A stretch of 64,000 bases of DNA from Dolomedes plantarius (lineage: Eukaryota > Arthropoda > Arachnida > Araneae > Dolomedidae), in NCBI GenBank assembly GCA_907164885.2, contig OU015497.1, forward strand, positions 63,901,577 through 63,965,576, read 5' to 3'. Shown here in pieces: positions 21,577 through 33,039 of this stretch. Numbering within the stretch: position 1 is the stretch's first letter; each line of letters begins with the position of its first letter. The notes under the pieces were generated by a model. It saw only the letters and a list, made by a program, of their open reading frames with translations. It was not told where the DNA came from and did no database searches. The position numbers were made by a program, and so were the translations under genes.

Positions 21577-23634
21577 ATGAGTGTTGTAGAACAAAATCCT
21601 GCTGGAAATTTTCCTCGGGTAATTATGGTTCAGCAAATTGCGCCATTCGAAGCCACCTTCAATGGCGGCCCCTCAAGCCAATTCCTAAAGAAAATTGAGC
21701 ATTACTTTCAGCAACAATGCACCCCAGAGGGGGATAAACTTAAAATTGCTCTAGCCGCTTTAAGAGGTAGTGCATATCAGTGGTACACGTGTATGAAAAG
21801 CAGTAATCTGATTTTTGACTATTTGTCATTCAATCAACAGTTTCTTAGTGTTTTTCCAAAGACCTTTAATCAAAGTGAAATTGAAGCGGAAATTTATTCG
21901 CTAAGGCAACGTGAAGGTCAGTCTGCATTAGATTTTGCTATGGAAAAGATTTCCAAGTGTGAGGAATATTTAGAGGGAATGGCGGAAGCGGTAATCTTAA
22001 AAATAGTTATCCAACGTTTGAAGCCAAGTGTTCAAGATTTTTTAGATAATCAAACAATTACAAGCAAGGTTACCCTCCTTCAAGCTTTAGCTAAATATGA
22101 CAATAGACATTTCTTCGCTACCCCTCACCGTCATTCAGGTACGAGAAGTTTTATACAGCCGCGCCAAAATTTTTCGCGAGTTTCAAACCAGCAGCGTAAG
22201 CAGTACCGCAGGCAAAATAATAGAAGCGCACGGCGTGATAATGAAATTAGTGCACTTAAAGAAAATATGGAAGCACCTTACTTGCACTGGCAAGTTGATT
22301 CACATGATATGGTTCAACCTGTTGAAACTGTGTGGTCAAATGTATTATTTTGTCCGAGCAGTAATCATTATTTTGAGAATAGTGAAAGTCAGGGTATTTT
22401 TGTGGCTTATAAAGAAAGTGAGTCTAGCTGGAATGATGAGGTAATTCCAGTACAAATTTCTGAAAATAGTGCCGATACTAATGCTAGTGGTTTAGAAAAT
22501 AAATCATCTGACACTTCTATTAATGCTATACCTGATATTATTAATGCTATACCTGATATTATTGATGCTATACCTGATATTTTAGATGATATTCACACAT
22601 CTGTTAATGAAGGAAATTTAGTAGATGACGAAGTATGCGTTACGGAAGTTAGTGAATACTTATTAGTTGCCGACAATAAAAATTCTTTAAACGATAGTAG
22701 GAACTCGCTAGGTAATGATATTATTTCAAGTTTCCAGCCGAATGAGGATTGTGTAGGCCAGGTTGATAATATGGTTTTAAATAAAGTACATGAAAACCAG
22801 ACTGAGAATCAGGATGAAAAGTTGACACAGAGTTATACTATAGGTAGTTTAGCTGATGCTTCGGAAGTTATAGAGAAAGTTTGCAATAAAACGCACGAGT
22901 ACGAAAAGCTTAATCTTCCTAAAACTGAAGCAGTGTTAAAGAATTTAAATGATAACGATTCTGATATCGCAAGTTTCAAAGAGACTTTTTCGTCAAAAGA
23001 GGATAAAACTAAAGTTAAGGGGGATAAAAAACGTGAAAAAGAGCCTTCAGGTTCCAGCATTAAAACTGCTAATACTGAAGTAATTAAGGCGGTAAACAAG
23101 AAGTCGTATAAGCACAAATACGAAAAACAGAGTCAGGTTGTTGAAAAACATGACACAAGCAGCGAGATAAAGCCAGTTACTAAACACGTTGGTGCGGCGT
23201 ATAAGTTTCAAAAAATAGAATCTGCATTAAAATCTAATGTCTATACTCTAAAAAGTACGGAGAAAAGTAAAGTGTGCACTACAAAACCTCCATCTAAGGA
23301 TGAACGTCGCACACATAAGGTACACAAGGTTGTAAAAAGGAAGAATGACAATTTTAAAGCTCCTTTGCATAAGCACAGGGAACGTAAGATATCAGCCGCC
23401 CAGCAAGGTTGGCCTCCTCCCAAGAGACCTCCTGTCCATCGTCAAGCCGGACCAGCGCCTCAGGACCAACGACCTGCTGCACGAAGGATGCCCACACGGT
23501 CAACGAACCCCTTTACTAGGACTGCGACCATCAAGAGAGGTTCAGCGGATTGGACAAACTGGTGCAGTGAAGTTGCTGCATTCATGAGGAACAAGTCTTG
23601 TATCAATTCTCTTATTCTAACTCCCACCCTTTAA
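21577..23634 (+). CDS. Gag-like protein of the gag-only LTR element (685 aa)
   Basis: The ATG at 21577 has a good context (aaaaaatgag). Residues about 25-185 resemble the Ty3/Gypsy Gag capsid region, with SAYQWY, FNQQFLSVFP and EIYSLRQREGQSALDFA. A basic stretch at about 195-225 (RRQNNRSARRD) takes the place of a zinc knuckle; no CCHC is present. The rest is a long, acidic then lysine-rich, probably disordered tail. The tail includes three tandem 7-residue units (INAIPDI twice, then IDAIPDI) near residues 315-335, and ends in a proline/arginine-rich segment near 610-655. The frame is uninterrupted. The role is inferred to be particle assembly and packaging of the element RNA. The tail has no family I recognise. 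Confidence 0.85.
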   Translation: MSVVEQNPAGNFPRVIMVQQIAPFEATFNGGPSSQFLKKIEHYFQQQCTPEGDKLKIALAALRGSAYQWYTCMKSSNLIFDYLSFNQQFLSVFPKTFNQSEIEAEIYSLRQREGQSALDFAMEKISKCEEYLEGMAEAVILKIVIQRLKPSVQDFLDNQTITSKVTLLQALAKYDNRHFFATPHRHSGTRSFIQPRQNFSRVSNQQRKQYRRQNNRSARRDNEISALKENMEAPYLHWQVDSHDMVQPVETVWSNVLFCPSSNHYFENSESQGIFVAYKESESSWNDEVIPVQISENSADTNASGLENKSSDTSINAIPDIINAIPDIIDAIPDILDDIHTSVNEGNLVDDEVCVTEVSEYLLVADNKNSLNDSRNSLGNDIISSFQPNEDCVGQVDNMVLNKVHENQTENQDEKLTQSYTIGSLADASEVIEKVCNKTHEYEKLNLPKTEAVLKNLNDNDSDIASFKETFSSKEDKTKVKGDKKREKEPSGSSIKTANTEVIKAVNKKSYKHKYEKQSQVVEKHDTSSEIKPVTKHVGAAYKFQKIESALKSNVYTLKSTEKSKVCTTKPPSKDERRTHKVHKVVKRKNDNFKAPLHKHRERKISAAQQGWPPPKRPPVHRQAGPAPQDQRPAARRMPTRSTNPFTRTATIKRGSADWTNWCSEVAAFMRNKSCINSLILTPTL
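22519..22581 (+). repeat. 21-bp tandem repeat inside the gag ORF
   Basis: Three nearly identical units of attaatgctatacctgatat(t), in frame with the ORF, add seven residues each. The third has g in place of a, changing Asn to Asp. Confidence 0.95.
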
Positions 23635-24163
23635 TAAAATCGAACCAAATTGGTTTGAAGTTCCCCATTGTATATACTGTGTAAACATTTTGAGGGGAAG
23701 GAGTGAGCCACTGAAAAAAAACGGTATACTGTTGTTTTATAAATTTTTGAAGGGGACATGTAGTGAAAAAAAATACATACTAACTACAGATAACAAACAA
23801 CTAACATACTAACTTCGCAAATCATAACACATGTACATTATAAATTGGGGGAGAGCAGATACAGTCAAGAAATGTCATGCTGTGCAATTGTGTTGTCACT
23901 TTTAATTAAAATAGATATTTTAGGGCGCAGTTGGCCAGCCCAGTATCCGCAACTCTGCAAATCCACTGTGTAATGGTGTCACCTGGACCCTTCGGGGTTA
24001 GTTTTGTAAAATGGTAGTGGCGTTTTTCCCCCACACAACGTGTGGAAGGTTTTTTGGCTTTGCCACCCATTATGTCAAAAGTCAGACCAGCACGCGTTTT
24101 CAATTAGTTAACTGAAGCCGTTCAGACCTCAGTTACCTAATTTTTTTTTTCGAGGGAGGCCAG
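23635..24163 (+). other. non-coding 3' internal region with polypurine tract
   Basis: No frame of note follows the gag stop. Purine-rich runs occur near 23691 (gaggggaaggag) and 23847 (gggggagag). The run gagggagg at 24152-24159, four bases before the 3' LTR, is the best polypurine tract for plus-strand priming. The lost pol genes would normally lie here or upstream. Confidence 0.5.
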
Positions 24164-24598
24164 TGTAAGGTATACACAAGATTCGATTCACAAGAATCGA
24201 ACTTTTGAGTGAATTAAAGAAGCTGCTTCAGATATGCTAATTTTGGCATACGCGCTTAGTATAAATACCACGCAGCGTCATTAATGAAAAAAGGGAGTTG
24301 TTGTTAAGGTTGAAAAGGTGTTATCCTGCGCTAGTGCTTTACGGGCCAGAAGTTTACGTGGCAGTACTGCTGGTTTGACTTACTGTTCGTGAGTATAAAA
24401 ATATATTGTCCTTAAAAGCTGTATTTACATTCCGTACAAGTAGTACGCATGCTTATTGCTGTAAAAGCCAATTATATGTGCAATGAATCCAATAAACATT
24501 GTTTCATGTATAAATTGTGTTTGTATATAATTCAAATAGAGTGCCACTTCAAATTATATACACCCAAGTCTGGGTAGAAGTGAGCATAGAATCTCTAT
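24164..24598 (+). repeat. 3' LTR
   Basis: Base for base it equals 21006-21440 by direct reading. It is followed by the right copy of the target duplication, atatc, at 24599-24603. Confidence 0.92.
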
Positions 24599-26081
24599 AT
24601 ATCGTTGTAGAAGTAATTTTGGTAATTGTTATTCGCTTTATCTATTTGAGAGTAACTCTTCATTATGACGGTTTAATAAGTTCAAAACAAAGTATACGTC
24701 ATAATTCGTTAGTTCTCGCGTACAAAAAGTATTATTTCAATTAATGACGTACAATGAGATCAAAATTTTAAACAATGAAAAAACAAGCCGATTTTAACAA
24801 TTACTTATATCAACGTATTTATTGCGGTGAAGTACAAAGAAAATGTTTTTGTTTGAAACATACATTAAACATGTGCAAAACATTGAAAGAAGTTATGATA
24901 CTGTTATTCACTTTATTCGCTCTAAAGAAAACCGTTCATTAAATTAGGTTAGAGAGTTAACAAAATATGGATAATTATTCGTTGGTATCCTTGTACAAAA
25001 ATGGGCTATTTCAAGTAATGAAATACAAGTTCAACATTTTAAAGTGAGAGAAAAGAGTCAATTTTAACAATAAGTTGTAGTTACGTATTTTTACGGTCCA
25101 GTGAATAAATAAATAATTTGTTTAAAAAACATATTTTAAAAGGACAAAATGTAGAAGAGAAATATATTTCAAATTAATTAGATTGTATTGTGTTGATATA
25201 TTTAGATAAATAATTATAAAATTTATTTGCTATACACAAATCTTATTTGGCAAAATTCTTTTCTGTGACGTTTAATTAGAAGAACCTAAAACATATTCGA
25301 ATACTGCTTGACAGTATTTTAATAATTGAAGAAAGATTTATGATGAGAATGAGATTGGATATCATAGTATATACAGATAAGTAATTTTAAACAATCTCCA
25401 CATATATACCCCAAGTATTTAAGGCAAATATATTTTTCTATTTCATATTATGACATGTAACAGCTAATGCATATATTAAATCACATTTTATATAGCATTA
25501 AATATACTTTTAACGATGCATATATAAAAATACTTATCATACATTAATTTCATTTATTTAAGTGTAAAGCTGATAACTTTCTATTTTATTACCTTCAACC
25601 CTTAAAAAACTTTTTTCAGTGGTAAATAAAATATTGCACTTCACACTTAACATTTAAAAATGACTTAGAAATTACACTTCAAAATCTCTCACTCCCGCCG
25701 CGAGAATTATTTCTTTTCAATTAACTGATCTTAGATTCTCGGGAAGAAATACTTCTGAGGGAGATATTGACCACAACAGAATATTTTTAAAAATAAAAAT
25801 GACATCGATAATTTGAACGGAAGTTTTACGTAGTATATCAAATTTTCTGATGCATATTAAAGCCAAGTGACTGTTTTCTAATAAAGCATCCTTCTCTTAT
25901 CTTAATTAATAGTTTTTATCTCTGATAGGTACATAAATTTCAAGGAGACAAATAATTAATTAGGGAAAGTTTAGTGATTAAGAAAATAGCATCTTAACTG
26001 AAGGTCTTTAAAATGGTGATAATGCCCAAGAGATAAGCTATGTTCATATTTAAATGATTTTCTCAAAAGTATTACCATAGA

Positions 26082-26084
<3 letters not shown>

Positions 26085-26162
<78 letters not shown>
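26085..26162. repeat. (TA)n(TG)n microsatellite
   Basis: A long TA run followed by TG units. It occupies the place where copy A holds the foldback element. Confidence 0.95.
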
Positions 26163-26163
<1 letters not shown>

Positions 26164-26466
26164 ATGCATATCTTTTTGTAAACGTACTACTTAACATATA
26201 TCTGTGTGCCGGAAATAAAAGGCACCAGGCTCATACTTTACAAATGGACTTTTCAACATTTTTCTTACATATATTTAGAGCACTTTTTAGTGGTGCAGTT
26301 ATGTAACAAGTACTCTTATATTGGAGAAACTAAACCTGTGGGAAACGCCCCCATGTCCAATCGTTGTATCGAGATGAAGGGAACTGAGTGAATTTTAATT
26401 TAACTCTTCTGTAAAATTCAATCCTTGTGACTTAGTGCCGCTTATCTCAGGTATACAGATATGTAA

Positions 26467-26693
26467 TTTTTTTTTAAACTAATGCGAAGGTACTTATCTT
26501 ATAGACATTCATCTATAATTCACCGCAATTTTGCTGGCCATTTATTATGGACGCACCATATAGACGGACCAGCATTACCCCCTATGAAGGGACGACAAGA
26601 ACGGAGGAATTTTAGTGGCCCTACGCCGGTATTCGATCCAAGCACCCTCAGCACCGAAGACCAGAGCGCTGTACCACAAGGCCACCACTGCGC
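26467..26693 (-). mobile_element. SINE family 2, complete, with 11-bp target duplication
   Basis: On the minus strand a tRNA-like head (tggccttgtggtacagc and a B-box-like ggatcgaata) leads a body ending in an A-rich tail. It is flanked by cagatatgtaa at 26456-26466 and 26694-26704. Copy A has no insert at the matching point near 14735. A second copy is at 30990-31214 on the plus strand. RNA polymerase III would transcribe it and LINE enzymes would move it. Confidence 0.85.
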
Positions 26694-26740
26694 CAGATAT
26701 GTAAAGTAGAAACTAAAAAAGAAAATACATAGAACATATA

Positions 26741-26984
26741 TCGCTTTTTTCAACAACGTCATATCTCAAAAAACAAGATTTTTCAGGAGAGGGATTTGAA
26801 AGTTTAAAAGTACATTGAAATGTATTGAAAATGAATTTTAATTCTGCTCTCTAGCGGCTAAATATTGAGCAGTGAGATATGACGACAGTGCAGGGATATA
26901 CTACTCTTTCAGGGCATTCTGAAAACAGGCGGAACTAAAAATCACCGATTTTTGAGATATGACGTTGTTGAAAGGAGTGAGCGA
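26741..26984. mobile_element. 244-bp MITE with TCGC ends and TA target site
   Basis: The left end tcgcttttttcaacaacg and the inverse of the right end (tcgctcactcctttcaacaa) share a long inverted repeat. That repeat runs inward through a common cgtcatatctcaaaaa. TA flanks both sides (26739-26740 and 26985-26986). Copy A has the uninterrupted sequence near 14770. The TA target suggests the Tc1/mariner group. No coding capacity. Confidence 0.75.
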
Positions 26985-26986
26985 TA

Positions 26987-27913
26987 TATGAAACATATAC
27001 ATGAGGACCCATGCCTCAGGAGTAAATTGCAGAAACTGTCCTCAAACTGAAATCACTCCAAATCAAGTTTTTATTTGCCCTGCAATACTGCAGCTCTGCA
27101 GGGCATTGAGAGTTGTTCTCAGGATAAATGTTCACAAACATGTCTTCAAAAAGTTAAGAAAATCATGGTTTAATTTCAACTCCGCAGGGTACGAAACACC
27201 ACCCAACCGACCATCATTTGTGTAGCTAAAAAATTTTCGAGAGATTAAGGATAGTATAATAATGCTATATATTAAATCACACCTTCAGTGGATAAACGTG
27301 TCTGATCATTCGAAAGAACAATAAAAGTAGAGATTCGGCAAAACATGTAACTGTCGTTAATACTTCAAGTCTCTAAAATTGGACGATAGTGGAGTATTAG
27401 AGGCTTAAATTCAAATCCCTGTTATTACGTGAAAATGAATTCGACAGATTTGTAAACCGTATAGGGAAAGTCTGATTGAAAAGCCAAAAACAGTTCGATA
27501 TAGTCATGGGTGAGGTCTGAACACCGTCCAATGAAATATCAGTGATTTGTTCATCCAATTTTAAACATTGAAATAAAAAATTTATTTGAAGCCTCGGGGC
27601 CAATATAACAAATTCTGTCATGATAGTTTAAAAAAGTTGGGATTATTTTTCCCCCACATACAACTGCAAATATTAAATTTACATTTGCAAAAATAAATCC
27701 TATATTTAGAAACATAATTTCTTAGCTGATAATCAAATTACAGAGCAGGTTGCTAGATTTTTAAAATTCCACTCGGACATGTAACGGTTTGATGTACAAA
27801 AAAATTTTTTGTTTTCATTTCAAAATCTCTGTACTCAGAGAACATAAATAAACACTACTAATCAAAATATTGATATATATGTGGAATATGTACAAAAATT
27901 TAAGTAGATTAGT

Positions 27914-27916
<3 letters not shown>
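26987..27916. repeat. copy C, non-coding segment
   Basis: It matches 14775-15705 of copy A. I see no gene; the open frames at 27001 and 27397 are not shared with any recognisable protein. Confidence 0.6.

Positions 27917-27991
<75 letters not shown>
27917..27991. repeat. (TA)n microsatellite, left of the Tc1-like element
   Basis: A pure TA run into which the transposon at 27992 inserted. The other part of the run resumes at 29216. Confidence 0.95.
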
Positions 27992-27994
<3 letters not shown>

Positions 27995-29209
27995 TCAAGA
28001 GCCAAAACATTATGACCACCTGTCAATAACGAGTTGGCCCACCTTTGGCGCGCAACACAGCTTCAACCCGCCTTGGCATGGATGCCACAAGTCTTTGGTA
28101 GATGGCCGGAGACAGATTGTACCAGATGTTTAAGCAACGGTCACGCAAATCCGAGATATTGCGAATTGGTGGTCTTTGAACTCTGAGCTGCCGTCCCATG
28201 ACATCCCAAATGTATTCTATCGGATTGAGATCCGGTGAGTTAGGCGGCCAGGACATTAACTGGAATTCAGCATCATGTTCCTGGAACCACTCCAACACAA
28301 TTTTAGTCTTGTGACACGGGGCGTTGTCCTGTTGGAACATTCCATTTCCAGCTGGAAAAACAGGCCATGTAAGGGTGCAACTGGTCCGCAATGATGTTCA
28401 GATACCCTGTAGCAATTATGGTCTGCTCTACCACAACCGCGGGTCCCAGAGACGCCCAAGAGAACGTCCCTCAAAGCATAATACCGCCACCACCGGCCTG
28501 TGTATGACCTACTGTACATTGAGGGAGCAACAGTTCGCCTGAAAGACGGCGTGTCCTGACACGGCCATCGGCGTGATGAATGACAAACCGTGATTCATCT
28601 GACCAGGCAACTCTCTCCCACTGATCCATGGACTAGTCGCGATGTTCCCGGGCCCAGCGCAGGCGCAGTTGGCGATGACGCTTGGTCAGCAAAGGCACAC
28701 GAGTGGGACGTTTGCTGAGTAGCCCCATATCCAACAGTGTCCGCTGAACAGTGTGCTGCGATACTATTCTACTTGGCCCTGCATAGTATTGGGCTGTCAG
28801 CTGAGCCACTGTCTGGCTCCGGTTTTGCTTCACCATGCGAGACAGTCTCCGACGACCTTTTTCTTTGATAGCGTGTGGACGTCCAACACCATGTCGTCTA
28901 CTGCTGGTTTCACCGTCATTCATCCACTTTGCATAAGTACTAACAACTGTAGGTCGCGAACAACCCACGAGTCGTGCAGTTTCGGAAATACTTGTTCCGA
29001 GCCTTCGAGCCATTACAATCTGCCCTCTATCAAAGTCGCTTAGATCCGCAGCCTTTCCCAATCACACAAAGAAGTAAGTGAAAGAATGATTCTTCAGACA
29101 ATCCAGCAGCAGTTAAATACCACTTCCACCTGATCACGTGCCTTCCACGTCATCCAGGCGAATTCATTGCAAAATGTAGGGGTGGTCATAATGTTTTGGC
29201 TCTTGAGTG
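27992..29209 (-). mobile_element. Tc1-like transposon (DD36E spacing), inactive
   Basis: The 1218-bp element has inverted ends of about 28 bp: cactcaagagccaaaacatt with tatgacca, and the inverse at 29182-29209. It lies within a TA run. It encodes one transposase on the minus strand with two stops and one frameshift. The internally deleted copy at 32438-32728 has the same ends, so an active relative mobilised both. Confidence 0.88.
28023..29061 (-). pseudogene. Tc1-like transposase with D-36 residues-E spacing
   Basis: The ATG at 29061 opens [20 protein letters not shown], then a helix-turn-helix region ([16 protein letters not shown]) and an HGVGRPHA segment like the GRPR linker. The first catalytic Asp is in WSDESRF, the second in FQQDNAPCH and the Glu in LNPIEYIW. 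Counting gives 36 residues between the last two, against 34 in classical Tc1. It ends AKGGPTRY. Stops lie near 28635 and 28478, both probably at former Trp codons, and a frameshift lies near 28390. Confidence 0.82.
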
Positions 29210-29210
29210 A

Positions 29211-30980
<1,770 letters not shown>

Positions 30981-30989
30981 AGAAACATG

Positions 30990-31214
30990 GGCCGTGACGG
31001 CCCTGTGGTACAGCACGCTTGTTTTCGGTACTGAGGGTGCTCAGATCGAATCCTGGCAAAGCGCCACTAAAACGCTTCCGTTTGTGTCGTCCCTTCATAG
31101 GGGGCAATGCTGGCCTGCCTATATGCCGCCCCTATAATAAAATGGCCAGCAAAACTGCGGTAAAATATAGGTGTATGTCTTCGCTACAAGTACCTCCGCA
31201 TTGGGGAAAAAAAT
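30990..31214 (+). mobile_element. SINE family 2, second copy
   Basis: A tRNA-like head (ggccctgtggtacagcacgc, then agatcgaatcc as B box) leads the same body as 26467-26693. It ends in cctccgcattggggaaaaaaa. The flanking words agaaacatg and agaaaaaacatg look like a target duplication with a slipped A run. Similarity between copies A and C stops at this insertion. Confidence 0.8.
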
Positions 31215-31319
31215 AGAAAAAACATGTCATGTCATCACCAATTGGAAATACCTTGCTTCTTGTACATTTTTACCTTAAAATTTTTATTAAAGTTTCAAAT
31301 GTGTTGACATCTTTACTTT

Positions 31320-32060
31320 CAGCTATAGTTAATTGCATCTGTTGTACGTTTTAAAAGTTTTTCTTACGCTGTCAGGTGCACCTTTCCCATGGTCTGCTCT
31401 TTGTAAGTCCATGTCAAGTTTTGGATGCCGGAAGAATATACTTGTGTGTGATACCTTAACAAATTAAACTTTTTTTTCTGTATTGTGTACAAGGTCCATC
31501 ATCTGACATATGAACAGAATTAATTGAATGCTGGTTCTTGAAAAAATATTTTGAAATGGTCTGTAGATCAGCCCAGATGGCCGATGTGTCATGTCTCACT
31601 GATTGGCTTGCAGTTTTAAAAGGAATCAATGTTAATGAATCCTTTTGTGTCTGGTAAAGAGCAAAGTTTCATTGCACACCTGTGTGCAATGAAATTCGTT
31701 TGAGAACTCCAAAGTGTGCTGATTCGATTTCTTCACTATATTTACAACAGTGATTTTCACTGAAGTCTATATGTATTAGTACTGCATTAGGTTGTAGATT
31801 CATCTTAAAATCTGCTATGCCTGTATATTGATGTTTAATGTTGCCAATATGAACCAAAAAAGGGTTTATATTCACTTTTAATTTAGTAACTAATTTAATG
31901 CTGTATCACCTCCTTATTTACAGATTTTATAGCGACTTTTTTAGCACCCTTGCAAGAATGATTAGTTTTCTCCAAAATCCACTTTTTATATTTCACGAAC
32001 CTTTTCTGCCGGTAAATTTCTGCTTGTAACCTTTTCTGCCGGTTTTTCCTCTTCGTATCA
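31320..32060 (-). pseudogene. decayed member of an unknown multicopy arthropod family
   Basis: Pieces in several frames follow one order. First comes KYKKWILEKTNHSCKGA (near 31960), then the longest open part, 31875-31669. That part reads PFLVHIGNIKHQYTG, HIDFSENHCCKYSEEI and RISLHTGV. Next is AIWADLQTI, then SDGPCTQYR near 31475, and HGKGAPD near 31360. The same chain of motifs occurs, from memory, in many uncharacterised arthropod proteins of high copy number. Paired acidic motifs (HIDFSEN and SDGP) would suit an RNase H-like transposase, but that is inference. Many stops make this copy dead. Confidence 0.55.
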
Positions 32061-32382
32061 AAAATCGAGTTGAATAGAAAGAAAAATTTTTGATCTTGAC
32101 ATGGATCGATAGTTACAATTGAAGCATTATTTGAAGTGTTGGAGGATGGGATTCTCTGTCCGTACGGTCTGCCCTAATGACATTATTGGAAGGGGGGGGC
32201 TGGAGCTGGGGAATATTAATTCTTAAATACCCTTTTCATTTGATGGATTTTGGGCTTCAAAGTGGATTTTTTTTCCTACTTCTGCCCTCGCGTCACACCA
32301 TTGCTCTGCTTAGGCTGTAGTTGAAGAAGTATGGCAAATAAGGTTGATTCATGAATATCGTTAGCTTCCCAGAGAAAAATTA
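32061..32382. other. no gene seen
   Basis: Mixed sequence with a G run at 32192-32198, between the decayed gene fragment and SINE family 1. Nothing is supported here. Confidence 0.4.
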
Positions 32383-33008
32383 CCTTTCAGTCAACTATAC
32401 AAGCTAAGAAATACACAGTATTATAAACGTATATATACACTCAAGAGCCCAAACATTATGACCACCCCTACATTTTGCAATGAATTCGCCTGGATGACGT
32501 GGAAGGCACGTGATTAGGTGGAAGTGGTATTTAACTGCTGCTGGAGAGTCTGAAGAATCATTCTTTCATTTACTTCTGTGTGTGATGGGAAAGGCTGCGG
32601 ATCTAAGTGACTTTGATAGAGGGCAGACTAATGGCTCGAAGGCTCGGAAGGCGAGTTGAAGCTGTGTTGCGCGCCAAAGGTGGGCCAACTCGTTATTGAC
32701 AGGTGGTCATAATGTTTTGGCTCTTGAGTATATAAACTAAACTCACGGCGCTACAGTCCGATGTGGACCAGGGCCGGTGGTACCCATTTCCGCTTTCTTG
32801 ACCTTGGGGCGCCATACAGCATATGTTTCAGTCAGGTGGTGATCCTGAAGGGGGACCTCCAGAGTTTAGCTCCCAAGAATGCTTGGTCCTAATTTTATCG
32901 ACCCACTCAAGGGATGAAAGGCTGAGTCGACCTTGCCCAGTCGCAGGGTCGAACCCTGGACCTATGGGATGGCCGCTTCCCTCTTTTAACCACTACACCA
33001 CCTGGCTT
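32383..33008 (-). mobile_element. SINE family 1, full length, split by a MITE
   Basis: On the minus strand the head has a tRNA-like A box (TGGTGTAGTGG, 33000-32990) and B box (GGTTCGACCC, 32955-32946). Then comes the body shared with 19752-20025, ending gcgccgtgagtttagtt. Its tail continues on the far side of the MITE at 32438-32728, to match the tail of the other copy down to 32383. The MITE therefore landed in an existing SINE. Confidence 0.8.
32438..32728 (+). mobile_element. internally deleted Tc1-like element (MITE)
   Basis: Its first about 210 bp correspond, in inverse orientation, to the end of the 27992-29209 element, including the transposase start (gggaaaggctgcggatctaa). At about 32650 it jumps to the other end of that element (gttgaagctgtgttgcgcgc) and its terminal repeat. 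About 0.9 kb is missing. TA flanks both sides. It cannot encode a transposase. Confidence 0.88.
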
Positions 33009-33039
33009 CATACTTACTCACGTATCAACGCCCAGCAAA

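Larger units (their letters stand above)
21006..24598 (+). mobile_element. gag-only LTR retrotransposon, intact and recent
   Basis: The 3593-bp element has two 435-bp LTRs that I read as identical throughout, flanked by the 5-bp duplication atatc (21001-21005 and 24599-24603). The host sequence on either side joins as in copies A and D. The internal region starts with a tRNA-Lys-type primer binding site and holds a single Gag-like ORF, then about 530 bp of non-coding sequence. No protease, reverse transcriptase, RNase H or integrase is present. It must use the enzymes of a related Ty3/Gypsy element. Identical LTRs imply very recent insertion. Confidence 0.9.

Noticed and set aside
26482..26762. 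Open frames on both strands
   Set aside because: They are produced by the tRNA-derived SINE.
27870..28133. Open frames across TA runs (also at 29167-29423 and 56657-56998)
   Set aside because: They encode only alternating Tyr-Ile repeats from microsatellites.
32940..33008. A tRNA gene
   Set aside because: A and B boxes are present but the cloverleaf does not close and the sequence continues into a SINE body shared with another locus.
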